The notes beneath the pieces are model-generated. The model saw only the letters and a list, made by a program, of their open reading frames with translations, made no database searches and had not been told where the DNA came from. A stretch of DNA of 64,000 bases from Grimontia sedimenti (lineage in GTDB: Bacteria > Pseudomonadota > Gammaproteobacteria > Enterobacterales > Vibrionaceae): positions 62,001-126,000 of the forward strand of contig NZ_JAALDL010000010.1 of assembly GCF_011045095.1 (NCBI RefSeq), written 5' to 3'. The translations under genes and the position numbers were made by a program. Of the stretch, positions 54,667 through 63,630 are shown in pieces. Each line of letters starts with the position of its first letter. Position 1 is the stretch's first letter.

Positions 54667-54779
54667 GGTGGAAGCCCCCTCAGCCACATCCCGGCACACA
54701 CGTCCCAAGCGCGGGCTGCTTCCTTCCGGACCTGACCCAGTACACAAGTTAGTGTTGCGGGAGGACCAAGGGGGCCTCC
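54667..54779 (-). ncRNA. ffs: 4.5S signal recognition particle RNA
   Basis: The minus strand carries the SRP RNA signature GGTCAGGTCCGGAAGGAAGC, followed by AGCC: the GGAA tetraloop with its symmetric and asymmetric loops that bind Ffh. The 5' GGAGGCCCCC (54779-54770) pairs with the 3' GGGGGCTTCC (54679-54670) to close the long hairpin. The total of about 113 nt is near the 114 nt of E. coli 4.5S RNA. Synteny with ybaZ, ybaY and tesB on one side is as in enterics. No clear terminator is seen before the nuclease gene. Confidence 0.95.
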
Positions 54780-54907
54780 ATAGATTTGATACACCAAAAA
54801 TCTCTTGAGAAAGAAACCGTTGGTTCGAGCGCATTATGTGGGATGGCTACGCCCAATGCAAGGGGTTATCTGGCTTTCAGCAACCAAGTGGTGAGAATTT
54901 ACCCGCC

Positions 54908-55641
54908 CTACTCTTCTTCGTTTTCTGTGTGGAGAAGGTAATCGCCAAGCCAAGCAATGGTCAGAGACAATAACCAGGCGACAAACACCGGGTTTGGCAC
55001 TGAGAATTGCGGGAAGACGACAATGGTGGCAAAAGCAATGGCTGGCAGAATCACGCAGAGTTTATCGCCGCGTTGTTCACCACCGATGCGTTGGAGTTCC
55101 TGAAGTGCCAGCACCAGCATACTGCCGCAGAAGGCGAACATGGCACCTTGGGTTTGCCCGCCTGCCAATAGCGCGACAATCAGCGCCACAGGCCACCAGC
55201 TGATTCTCTTCACTGGCTTCCAGAAGTAAGTCGCGACCCAAACCATGATGACGCAGAATATCTGCATTAAGGTGTAGCTGATGGCACCACCGAGTTTCTC
55301 GTCCCCTTGCAGCGCGAGCACTCCACACTCCATGGCGATAACGACTGAGATAACCAGCAGTGAGACCTGCCAGTTACGGCGCTCTCCGGTGATAAGCACC
55401 AGTGCGGGAAGGATCATCCAAAGGCTGAGTGAAATGGCAACGGGTTGGTAAGGCATCATGGCGCCGAAGCCAATCAAGCCAAGTGCAAGAATCCATACAG
55501 CGATACCGCCAGAACCTGCAAAAAGAGAGCGGGGATCGCGAAAGCAAGCAGGGGGATATCGCCTTCAGCAAAGGCAGAAGAAAGTGCAGCGCCCATGACC
55601 ATGACTGCTGCTGTCACCATTAGTGTCGTCGCATACCACAT
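54908..55641 (-). pseudogene. Seven- or eight-TM membrane protein with a one-base frameshift
   Basis: The ATG at 55641 has a perfect AGGAGGT upstream and gives a signal-anchor MWYATTLMVTAAVMVMGAAL followed by FAEGDIPLLAFAIPALF. In a run of five A on the + strand (55520-55524) the frame slips; with six A it would continue smoothly as AGSGGIAVWILALGLIG and into the long hydrophobic frame ending NEEE at 54908. Restored length is 244 residues with about seven helices. No family is recognised. As in the EAL gene, the missing base is in a homopolymer. The intact part alone could start at internal ATGs but would lose two helices. Confidence 0.8.
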
Positions 55642-55752
55642 TTAGCACCTCCTGCGCTTCATGCCGACAGTGATACCTCATTCCTGCGATAATCTTTTTG
55701 TTGTCAGGTGAGGTATGATGTTTCTAATTATAATTTCTCCGTCAGTTTCAAT

Positions 55753-56064
55753 ATGCCCAATTTTGATGACCAAATCTATGCAGTACTTATCCAAATACCC
55801 CCAGGAAAAGTAACAACTTACGGTGATGTCGCAAAATTAGCAGGGTTTCCCCGTCACGCACGCCATGTCGGCAAGCTTCTTGGCTCACTACCGAAGGATT
55901 CCAAGCTGCCTTGGTTTAGGGTGATCAATTCCAGTGGGATGATTTCGCTCAAGGGAGAAAGCTTTGTCAGGCAGCGTGAGAAGCTGTTGAATGATGGGGT
56001 AGAAGTCAAAGAAAACGGCGCAGTGTCATTGCGCCGTTTCAGATGGGATGGAGAGCCTGCCTAG
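55753..56064 (+). CDS. Alkyltransferase-like protein (Atl/YbaZ)
   Basis: The 103-residue protein resembles the DNA-binding half of O6-alkylguanine-DNA alkyltransferases (MPNFDDQIYAVLIQIPPGKV, TTYGDVAKLAGFPRHARHVG), but the Cys acceptor of PCHRV is replaced: here it reads LPWFRVI. Atl proteins bind alkylated guanine and hand it to nucleotide excision repair. The Trp in place of Cys is usual for Atl; Phe in place of the following His is less usual. ATG 55753 gives the family N-terminus; the frame is open to 55708. Confidence 0.88.
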   Translation: MPNFDDQIYAVLIQIPPGKVTTYGDVAKLAGFPRHARHVGKLLGSLPKDSKLPWFRVINSSGMISLKGESFVRQREKLLNDGVEVKENGAVSLRRFRWDGEPA

Positions 56065-56066
56065 CG

Positions 56067-56486
56067 TTATCGAATGGCGCTGACCACCTGAATTTCGACG
56101 TTCTGTGTCTTGGCAGGGTCATTAATCACGTGGGTGGCTGTGTCGCTGATAAACATTAACTGACCATCGACTTCAATGCGTGCACTCACGTTGTAGGTGT
56201 GGCCCGGTTTAATCTCTGAAGGCGAGTAAGTCAGCGAGAATGGCAGTGGAACCTGACGGCCTTCTGTCATGTAGGACTGGCTGCTGATCACGTCCATTGG
56301 TGCATCAGCTAATGACACATCCGCCAGAGTGACCGTCAGTTTTGCGTTATCCGGCAGGGCAATACGCTGCAAATAGTAAACTTCACCTGTCACTGTTGCC
56401 ATGTCTTGGTCCTTAATAATGTCAGTACATGCGGTGAATGCGAGTGCCATCAACGCAGCAAAAAATCCAAAAAAGGCCTTCTTCAT
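56067..56486 (-). CDS. ybaY: YbaY-family lipoprotein
   Basis: The 139-residue protein has a lipobox signal peptide (MKKAFFGFFAALMALAFTAC) and a YbaY/type III secretion pilotin-like beta-rich domain (VTGEVYYLQRIALPDNAKLT, VEIQVVSAIR). It is probably an outer-membrane-associated lipoprotein of unknown role. The gene converges with the alkyltransferase-like gene with 2 bp between, and its order with tesB is conserved from E. coli. Confidence 0.88.
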   Translation of the reverse strand: MKKAFFGFFAALMALAFTACTDIIKDQDMATVTGEVYYLQRIALPDNAKLTVTLADVSLADAPMDVISSQSYMTEGRQVPLPFSLTYSPSEIKPGHTYNVSARIEVDGQLMFISDTATHVINDPAKTQNVEIQVVSAIR

Positions 56487-56823
56487 GGTAAAACTCCAAG
56501 TGACGCAAGCGTCTAAAATACTGATAAAACCAACAACAAGTTTATCACCGTTGCATATTCAACCATTGGGAAATTGTGGATTTGAGATCACACCTTTCAA
56601 CATCCACTGGTTGTCGCGCGAGGCAGAGTAATGTATGTCACCTCGCAAGGTTAGAGAGCATACATGCTGAATAAGTTCGAAATAAACGACATGATGAGAG
56701 CGATCTGTCATTTTTCTGTCAAAACAATGAACAATATACCCAAAACAGCCTGAGGATGCCGGATTCAGCGAGCATCTTCAGGTTGCTTGGGTATATGACG
56801 TCAGACTGGCTTAAAGAGGAATT
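56487..56823. other. Divergent region between ybaY and tesB
   Basis: About 340 bp with the family-2 repeat at 56736-56794 close to the tesB ribosome-binding site, and otherwise AT-rich promoter sequence. Confidence 0.55.
56736..56794 (-). repeat. Intergenic palindromic repeat family 2, copy B (59 bp)
   Basis: It runs from ATACCCAAAACAGCCTGAGG to CTTCAGGTTGCTTGGGTAT. Its two arms (CCTGAGGATGC and GCATCTTCAGG) pair almost perfectly. On the minus strand it aligns with copy A at 47544-47601. It ends 29 bp before the tesB start, inside the probable tesB leader. Confidence 0.8.
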
Positions 56824-57690
56824 ATGAGTACGAAATTGGAAGAACTGCTGGCTTTGCTTAAGCTCGAGCAGATAGAAGAAGGGCTTTATCGTGGACAGAG
56901 CGAGAACCTTGGCCTGCCTCAGGTTTATGGCGGTCAGGTAATTGGTCAGGCACTTTCCGCCGCCAAAGGCACTGTCGAGAGCGACCGTTTTGTACATTCC
57001 TTCCACAGCTATTTCCTCCGCCCCGGCGACCCAGAAAAGCCTATCGTTTATGACGTAGAAAATTTGCGTGATGGTCAAAGCTTCAGTACCCGCCGCGTGA
57101 AAGCCGTGCAGTACGGAAAACCAATTTTCTACCTGACTGCTTCTTATCATAAGAATGAACCAGGGTATGAGCACCAGTTCACCATGCCGCAAGTACCGGG
57201 ACCGGAAGGCTTGATGTCAGAAAAAGAACTGGTCGACTCTATCGCCCAACACCTACCGAAAAAGGTGATTGAAACCTTTGGTGGCGACCGCCCGATTGAA
57301 GTTCGCCCCGCTGTGGTGGTGAACCCACTTGCCCCTGAAAAACTCGAAGCCAAGCAATACCTGTGGATCCGCACCAATGGCAAGATGGTCGACGACCCGC
57401 GCGTTCATCAATATCTGCTGGCCTACGCGTCGGACTGGGGTTTCTTGGTCACCGCACTGCAACCTCATGGCGTGACCCTAATGACACCGGGGCTGAAAGT
57501 CGCCACCATCGACCATGCGATGTGGTTCCATCGTGAATTCCGTATGGATGAATGGCTGCTGTTTGCGATTGATAGCCCATCAGCCAGCGGTTCACGCGGT
57601 TTGGTGCGTGGCGAGATTTACAACCAGAAAGGCGAACTGGTTGCTTCTGCCATTCAGGAAGGTCTGATGCGGAAGAATCCGAGAGCTTAA
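56824..57690 (+). CDS. tesB: Acyl-CoA thioesterase II
   Basis: The 288-residue protein is a double-hotdog thioesterase that hydrolyses medium- to long-chain acyl-CoA. Blocks [37 protein letters not shown] and [19 protein letters not shown] are those of TesB; the catalytic Asp is in the IDHAMWFH block, with Gln in SAIQEGLMR. The AGAGGA ribosome site lies 7 bases before the ATG. Synteny with ybaY supports the name. A terminator follows. Confidence 0.95.
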   Translation: MSTKLEELLALLKLEQIEEGLYRGQSENLGLPQVYGGQVIGQALSAAKGTVESDRFVHSFHSYFLRPGDPEKPIVYDVENLRDGQSFSTRRVKAVQYGKPIFYLTASYHKNEPGYEHQFTMPQVPGPEGLMSEKELVDSIAQHLPKKVIETFGGDRPIEVRPAVVVNPLAPEKLEAKQYLWIRTNGKMVDDPRVHQYLLAYASDWGFLVTALQPHGVTLMTPGLKVATIDHAMWFHREFRMDEWLLFAIDSPSASGSRGLVRGEIYNQKGELVASAIQEGLMRKNPRA

Positions 57691-57708
57691 TCGGGGCTTA
57701 GAACGAAC

Positions 57709-57734
57709 AAAGGCCAGCGTGATGCTGGCCTTTT
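57709..57734. terminator. Terminator between tesB and the porin gene
   Basis: AAAGGCCAGC-GTGAT-GCTGGCCTTTT is a perfect 10-bp stem between convergent genes. Confidence 0.9.
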
Positions 57735-57753
57735 CTGTTTTCACGCGATTAAC

Positions 57754-58677
57754 TTAGAAGTCGTAACGCATGCCTGCTTGCAGTTGGTCATCTTTACCAT
57801 CAAGGCCTTCAAACTTGTAGCCTGCGTAAGCGCGGAAGTTGCCGTTGAATTTGTAAACCGCTTCAGCAGCAAAGTTGTTTGCTTCTTCGGTATTGGTGTC
57901 GTCGTACTCACCAAAGTTGTATACCGCCACCAGCGCCAGTTGTTTAGTCGCTTTGTATTGCGCTGCCACTTCATAACCGGTGTAGTCCTGATTGCCTTTT
58001 GAACCTGCGGTGTAGAGTGCGCCCAGCGTGAAGCCGTTTTGCGAGTATTCAGCCGCCAGGTTGATTTGGTCATCGCTGTCAGTGCCTGCATCCTGAGACA
58101 CGTAACCTGCACCAAGGCTCACAACACCAAAGCTATACAGCGCAGAGATACCGTAGCTGTCTGCATCTTTCTCGTCGGCTGCAATGTAGTTGGCTTGAAT
58201 AGACAGCGCGTCAAACTCGCCAGCGTACAGGAAGTTGTTTTCACGCTTGTCTTTGTTGCCTGAAACCAAATCTGCTGCATCGCCACCAAAGGTCGCCATC
58301 ACATCAGTAATGTCAGTCAGCTGAACCTGTGCAGAATCTTGCTTACCGTAGGAAAACTCACCCGCTGATGTGCCGAAACCAGCGAAGATGTAGCGGTTCT
58401 TCAGGCTATCGCCACCGCTGAACTCAGCTTCGTATTTACCGAAACCGTAGAGACCTTCAGTGATTTCTGTTTTGCCTTTCAGGTTAAAGCGCGCGCGGGA
58501 TTTGTCTTCAAAAGAGCTGTTGGTGTCGCTCTCGTTGTTGTCAGACACGTTGAAGCGCGCTTCAGCACGGCCACCGACTTTCAGGGATGTCCCTTCGCTG
58601 TCGTAGACCGTCGCCGCGAAAGAGGAAGTTGAAGCGAGTGCGATAAGCATTGCAGAGGTTAACGCTGCGTTTTTCAT
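57754..58677 (-). CDS. Gram-negative porin, OmpU/OmpC-like
   Basis: The 307-residue outer-membrane protein has a Sec signal peptide (MKNAALTSAMLIALASTSSFA), alternating beta strands (SLKVGGRAEARFNVSDNN, YGFGKYEAEFSG), and the closing C-terminal Phe (MRYDF) recognised by the BAM complex. It belongs to the general diffusion porin family of vibrios (OmpU-like), with acidic loops. The long upstream region (58678-58966) may contain stress- or osmolarity-responsive control. It is not part of the enteric ybaY-mdl order. Confidence 0.9.
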   Translation of the reverse strand: MKNAALTSAMLIALASTSSFAATVYDSEGTSLKVGGRAEARFNVSDNNESDTNSSFEDKSRARFNLKGKTEITEGLYGFGKYEAEFSGGDSLKNRYIFAGFGTSAGEFSYGKQDSAQVQLTDITDVMATFGGDAADLVSGNKDKRENNFLYAGEFDALSIQANYIAADEKDADSYGISALYSFGVVSLGAGYVSQDAGTDSDDQINLAAEYSQNGFTLGALYTAGSKGNQDYTGYEVAAQYKATKQLALVAVYNFGEYDDTNTEEANNFAAEAVYKFNGNFRAYAGYKFEGLDGKDDQLQAGMRYDF

Positions 58678-58966
58678 TTCTTACTACCTTATTGTATTTG
58701 GGGGGCTTTCTTGCCCAATAAAGAAAAAGCGGGGGCTAAGGTAGGGCTGAAAAATGACAGTTCGGTTTCTGTCGGGTGACGTTTATGTTCCACCGGAATG
58801 ACCAAATGATGACTGTCGACTGACCTCTCAACACCTTGTAATCTCGGGATATTCATCACACAGAAAGTTACGAGGCATATCTTTCGCTTTAGGCTGTCGG
58901 AAATCTTCAAGACTCCTTTTCCACCAAGAGCCAGAATGGACAAAACATCAACAAGGAGAGGGAATA

Positions 58967-59350
58967 ATGAAGTTTAGATACACGATTATGTACGTGGAAA
59001 ACGTTGAACAAACATTGGCGTTCTACGAACAGGCTTTCGGGCTGGAACGCGCCTTTCTGCATGAAAGCGGCGATTATGGCGAGCTGAACACCGGCGACAC
59101 CAAACTCTCTTTTTCATCACTAGCGCTGATGACTTCGCTCGGCAAGCACCCAAGTTCTGGAAACCCGCATTCACCCAACTTTGAAATCGCCTTTGAGACT
59201 GATGATGTAGCGGGAAACCTTGCCAATGCGCTGAAAGCAGGGGCGGAATTGGTGCAAGAAGTTGAAGAAATGCCTTGGGGGCAAACCACCGCTTACGTAC
59301 GCGATTTGAATGGGTATCTGGTAGAGATTTGTACCGCTGTGGCGGGCTAG
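58967..59350 (+). CDS. VOC/glyoxalase-like protein
   Basis: The 127-residue protein has two betaalphabetabetabeta modules (YTIMYVENVEQTLAFYEQAF, FEIAFETDDVAGNLANALKA, TTAYVRDLNGYLVEIC). Candidate metal ligand Glu is in YLVEIC. Substrate is unknown. AAGGAGAGGG precedes the ATG. It converges with the AraC gene, 9 bp apart. Confidence 0.8.
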   Translation: MKFRYTIMYVENVEQTLAFYEQAFGLERAFLHESGDYGELNTGDTKLSFSSLALMTSLGKHPSSGNPHSPNFEIAFETDDVAGNLANALKAGAELVQEVEEMPWGQTTAYVRDLNGYLVEICTAVAG

Positions 59351-59359
59351 CCTTGGCCC

Positions 59360-59980
59360 TCAATAACCAGGAACGTAAAGCTGTTCGGTAAGATCTTTTC
59401 TGAGTTGTAATTCACTTGGTGTCACGCCAAACCAGCGTTTAATTTCGCGGCTGAAGTGCGCCTGATCGGCGTAGCCAAAATCAAAGGCAGTATCAATCAG
59501 TGGTGCGCCCTCGGCAATGGCGCGGGCACTTTGTCTTGCCCTTGCCAATTGAACCCAGAACAAAGGCGACTTACCGCTCCGTTTGAGAAGGTGCCTTTGT
59601 AAGGTTCTCTCACTGACACCAAGCGAGCGCGCAATATCAGCCACAGAGCCCAACCGCTCGCCTAGGCTGAAAAGCGCTTCATCGACATTGCTACAGCGAC
59701 GTGAAAAGGCAGCAATCTTATCGAAAAGATCATGGGTGTCTTTTCCAGCGGCCATCAATTGGCCTTCATCCACCCATGTTCCCGGCGCTAAGCGGTAGCC
59801 TGTCATTTTTACTTTGGGCGTTATTTCAACAGTAAGGGTAGTGTCAAACAGCGGGGAGACATGCACCTGCTGCACACCATCGATTTCTGTCACAATGACA
59901 TCACGGCAGCCATCAGGCACCACATAGACAGTCCCTTTTTCTGTCGGATTAGATGTCCAGATATCGATGATGCTTTCCAT
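59360..59980 (-). CDS. AraC-family regulator
   Basis: The 206-residue protein has a short N-terminal effector domain with the PDGCRDVIV signature seen in a subclass of AraC regulators, and a C-terminal double helix-turn-helix (VADIARSLGVSERTLQRHLL, DTAFDFGYADQAHFSREIKR). Start at 59980 has GGGGAGAG upstream; 59998 is also in frame. It lies 33 bp after mdlB on the same strand, so may be in the decR-mdlA-mdlB transcript. Target is unknown; the divergent neighbours do not suggest one. Confidence 0.85.
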   Translation of the reverse strand: MESIIDIWTSNPTEKGTVYVVPDGCRDVIVTEIDGVQQVHVSPLFDTTLTVEITPKVKMTGYRLAPGTWVDEGQLMAAGKDTHDLFDKIAAFSRRCSNVDEALFSLGERLGSVADIARSLGVSERTLQRHLLKRSGKSPLFWVQLARARQSARAIAEGAPLIDTAFDFGYADQAHFSREIKRWFGVTPSELQLRKDLTEQLYVPGY

Positions 59981-60013
59981 GCTCTCCCCACCCGGCATTG
60001 AACTGCCTTTAGC

Positions 60014-61801
60014 TTAGGCAATACCCTCGTGCGTTTCTGTCTCACCACAGGCAATTTGCTCCAGCTCTTCCAGATGTGCTCGGGTTTGCTGTAGCTCATA
60101 CATCTGCCAGTAGCGGCCTTTGTTCGCCAAAAGCTGCTGATGGTTACCCTGCTCTTCCACATGCCCACGATGCAGCACCAGAATATTGTCCGCATCCGCG
60201 ATGGTGGAAAGGCGGTGCGCGATCACCACAATCGTCATGGTATTTCGAAGTGCTGCCAGTGCTTGCTGCACACGTTCTTCAGTGCCGGAGTCAATGTTGG
60301 CGGTCGCTTCATCCAGAATCAGGATGCGCGGCTTATCCACCAGCACTCGAGCCAGCGCCAGAAGCTGCTTCTGACCAGCCGAAAGCGTAATATCACCAGT
60401 GCCAATCGCAGTATCCAACCCTGACGGCAAGTGCTTCACATAGTCCGCTAAATCGACCTGTTCCAAGGCCTGCCAAATCGCTTCATCTGAAATATCACGG
60501 CCAAGGCTCACGTTGGCGCGGAAGGTATCAGAGAGGACATGCGGGTCTTGCTGCACCATGGCAATACCTGAGCGGAGCGCGTTTTGAGTCAAGGTCGAGA
60601 GCTCTCTGCCACCCAACTTCAGCGTGCCCTTTTGCACCGGATAAAAGCCCATCAGCAAGGAAGCGAGCGTGCTTTTACCACTTCCGGTATGACCAACCAA
60701 AGCTAAGAAGCCGCCCTCTTTGACCGAGACATTCACATCGGTCAGTACCTGGGTTTTACTGTCATAGCTGAAATTAAGCCCTTCGATATCAATGGTGCCG
60801 GATTCTATGGCGCGGTCGTCGTCACCATAAACATGCTGTTTGACATCCATCAGCTCGAACAGACGCTCACCCGCCATGATCGCCTGTTGCAGCAAAGACA
60901 AACGCTGCATCAGTTCTATCAGTGGCTCAGTGACACGGCCTAGGTAACTGATAAAGGCATAAAGCACACCCACACCAATCAACTCATTGCCGTGCCAACC
61001 GAATAGCGCAGCCAACGAGATCAGTGCCACACCAGACATCAAATCAATCAGCGGGCGAAGGTAAATGCCGTTGATTTTCACGATGCGTACTTCGGTCTTA
61101 AGGTGCTGCTCTGTTAAATCAGCAAAGCGCTCAGAAAAACGCTGCTCCTGCCCCATCAGCTGGATCAGGCTCATCCCCTGAATCGACTCACTCATCACGC
61201 TGTTAATGTCTGTCAGCAAGTCGCGTGAGTCGCGGTAAGCGGGTGACGAGCGGCGTTGGTAGTAGTACATCACCAAAACCACTGAAGGGATAAGAATCGC
61301 CACCACAACCGTGAGTGTCGGGCTCAACAAGTACATGGCCGTCAGCATGGCGATGATCAGCGCTGTCGCTTGCAGGAAACTCGCGACCACTTGCACGTAA
61401 AGCTCTTTCAGCGATTCGGTGTCGTTGGTGACGCGCGAGACCAATTTACCTGCTGGCACATAATCAAATGCCGACAAAGGCTGGTTGATGATGCTGGCAT
61501 AAACACGTTTGCGAATAGTTTGGACGATTTCAATCGCGATACGGCTAAACCGGATGCCATAGGCGTAGTGCAACAGGCCCGAGAGTACCGTGACCGCAAT
61601 ATAGGCCAAGGCCAATCCCCAAAGTACATTCGGTGGATAGTAATCCTGAGCGACATAGTCATCGAGGAAGATTCGAATCAACCACGGGCCACTGACATCG
61701 GCCACCACTGCAAACAGCAGGAAGATAGCCGCCACCGCAAAACCAGCTTTGTCATTGAGCAGGTAACTCAGAAGGCGTTTTAGGGTTTCACGTTTACTCA
61801 T
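60014..61801 (-). CDS. mdlB: Type IV ABC exporter half-transporter MdlB/SmdB
   Basis: The 595-residue protein fuses six membrane helices to an ATPase domain with Walker A GHTGSGKSTL, signature LSAGQKQLLALAR and Walker B ILILDEATANID (Glu present). It forms a heterodimer with MdlA and exports lipids or drugs; the physiological substrate is unknown. ATG 61801 overlaps the mdlA stop by 4 bases (ATGA), which favours equal expression. Confidence 0.92.
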   Translation of the reverse strand: MSKRETLKRLLSYLLNDKAGFAVAAIFLLFAVVADVSGPWLIRIFLDDYVAQDYYPPNVLWGLALAYIAVTVLSGLLHYAYGIRFSRIAIEIVQTIRKRVYASIINQPLSAFDYVPAGKLVSRVTNDTESLKELYVQVVASFLQATALIIAMLTAMYLLSPTLTVVVAILIPSVVLVMYYYQRRSSPAYRDSRDLLTDINSVMSESIQGMSLIQLMGQEQRFSERFADLTEQHLKTEVRIVKINGIYLRPLIDLMSGVALISLAALFGWHGNELIGVGVLYAFISYLGRVTEPLIELMQRLSLLQQAIMAGERLFELMDVKQHVYGDDDRAIESGTIDIEGLNFSYDSKTQVLTDVNVSVKEGGFLALVGHTGSGKSTLASLLMGFYPVQKGTLKLGGRELSTLTQNALRSGIAMVQQDPHVLSDTFRANVSLGRDISDEAIWQALEQVDLADYVKHLPSGLDTAIGTGDITLSAGQKQLLALARVLVDKPRILILDEATANIDSGTEERVQQALAALRNTMTIVVIAHRLSTIADADNILVLHRGHVEEQGNHQQLLANKGRYWQMYELQQTRAHLEELEQIACGETETHEGIA

Positions 61802-63543
61802 AGCGCCTCCTCCAGTGCTTGTTCGAGTTGCTGATAACGCTGCATTTCGGCATACCAGCCGTTGGCATTCACCAAGGCTTTGTGTGTGCCACGCTCCTCA
61901 ATATGCCCTTTTTGCAACACGATGATCTCATCCGCCGATTCCAACGCCGACAAACGATGTGCAATCACCACAGTGGTCTGGTGCTGTGCGCGGTCGTGAA
62001 GGTTTTTCAGAATATGATGCTCAGTGCGGCCATCCACCGCTGACAGGGCATCGTCCAGTACCAGAATTTCCGCATCCAGCAACAAAGCACGGGCAATAGA
62101 AATCCGCTGTTTCTGACCACCGGAAAGCGTAATACCCTTTTCTCCCACCAGCGTTTCGTAGCCTTCCGGAAATTGCATGATGTCTTCATCAATACAAGCC
62201 AGCTTCGCCGCTTCACGGATTTCTTCACGTGTTGCGTCCGGCTTACCGAGCGCAATGTTGTCGGCAATGCTGCGGGAGAACAAAAACGGCGCTTGCGTAA
62301 CAACCGCCAGCTTGCCGCGCCACTCGCCCAGCTTGAAATCACGAAGGTCTGTGCCGCCATAGCTGACGCGACCCTGAACAGGGTCTTCCAAGCGCAGCAT
62401 CAAAGACAAAATGGTGGTTTTACCGCTGCCCACTGGCCCCGCCACACCCAGCATTTTTCCGGGTGCTAATTCAACGTTCACATCGCGGAGCGCTGGAATG
62501 CCATGACCGCGCCAAGTGAACTGATCAATCGCAATAGTCAGGGTTTCGCGTTCTGCTGGTAAGGCTTTGTCGCCATCCACCAAGTCCGGCTTTTCCTCCA
62601 GCAACTCTTTAATACGCTTCCACGCAGCTGAACCACGTTCGATGATATTAAACAGCCAAGCCACCGCCAGCATCGGCCAGATCATCAAGCCTTGATAAAG
62701 GGTAAATGCGGTCAACTCGCCCAAGGTTAAGGTCCCATTTGCCACCATGTAACCACCACCTGCAATCGAGCAGAAAAACGAGGTGCCAATGGTCAGGAAG
62801 ATTACCGGGTCAAACATGGCATCGACTTTTGCAACGGACATGTTCTTTTCGCCAGTGTCATCCGCCACCGCATTAAAGCGGTCAACCTGCTGGGACTCCA
62901 ACCCAAACGCACGGATCATCCGAATGCCATTAAGCGACGATTGGGTTTCTTCCGACAGCGATGAAAATGCTGCCTGAGAGGCGCTGAATCTATGATGGAG
63001 CTGTTTACCGAAGCGGTTCACCATAATCGCCATCACTGGCATAGGTGCCAGCGCCAGCAGGGTTAGTTCCCAGCTGATGGTGGTGGTCATGACTATCAAC
63101 ACCGCAATCCCCATGATCAATGAGTCTGCCAGCGTCAATACGCCCTCACCCGCCGTCATCACGACCGCTTTGACATCGTTAGTAGATCGGGCCATCAAAT
63201 CGCCCGTGCGGTAGCGCTCAAAGAAGCGAGGGGCATGGCGGGTAAAGTGCTGGTAGAGCTTGTCACGAAGTACGGTGCCGAGTTGCGCCGCAGCGCCAAA
63301 CAGCCACACGCGCCAGATAACGCGCATGAAATACACCACGACCCAGAGCGCAACGATCGCCCCAAGCGCGATAAACATTTGGTTTTTGCTGATATCGCCC
63401 GCCATGACACCATCCACCAGCCAACCAATGGCTTTCGGCGGGATCAGTTCAAAACCGGCGACGAAAAATAAGAGCACAATGGCGCCGACATAGCGTTTCC
63501 ACGCCATTCGGAAAAACCACCCGAGTTCCAAAAATATGCGCAT
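61798..63543 (-). CDS. mdlA: Type IV ABC exporter half-transporter MdlA/SmdA
   Basis: The 581-residue partner of MdlB has Walker A GPVGSGKTTI, signature LSGGQKQRISIAR and Walker B ILVLDDALSAVD, where the catalytic Glu is Asp. Together with MdlB this makes one full and one degenerate ATP site, as is known for heterodimeric exporters. It lies 88 bp downstream of decR on the same strand, as in E. coli ybaO-mdlA-mdlB. Confidence 0.92.
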   Translation of the reverse strand: MRIFLELGWFFRMAWKRYVGAIVLLFFVAGFELIPPKAIGWLVDGVMAGDISKNQMFIALGAIVALWVVVYFMRVIWRVWLFGAAAQLGTVLRDKLYQHFTRHAPRFFERYRTGDLMARSTNDVKAVVMTAGEGVLTLADSLIMGIAVLIVMTTTISWELTLLALAPMPVMAIMVNRFGKQLHHRFSASQAAFSSLSEETQSSLNGIRMIRAFGLESQQVDRFNAVADDTGEKNMSVAKVDAMFDPVIFLTIGTSFFCSIAGGGYMVANGTLTLGELTAFTLYQGLMIWPMLAVAWLFNIIERGSAAWKRIKELLEEKPDLVDGDKALPAERETLTIAIDQFTWRGHGIPALRDVNVELAPGKMLGVAGPVGSGKTTILSLMLRLEDPVQGRVSYGGTDLRDFKLGEWRGKLAVVTQAPFLFSRSIADNIALGKPDATREEIREAAKLACIDEDIMQFPEGYETLVGEKGITLSGGQKQRISIARALLLDAEILVLDDALSAVDGRTEHHILKNLHDRAQHQTTVVIAHRLSALESADEIIVLQKGHIEERGTHKALVNANGWYAEMQRYQQLEQALEEAL

Positions 63544-63630
63544 TCATCCTCCCCTGCGCGAGCCAACTTACTTTTCAGGTCTCTGACTTGCCTGACTTTT
63601 ATTGCTCAAGCTTTTGTTTGCTGAGTCTTT

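Noticed and set aside
48803-54667. Prophage or integrative element
   Set aside because: No integrase, att-like duplication of the ffs 3' end or phage structural gene was found.
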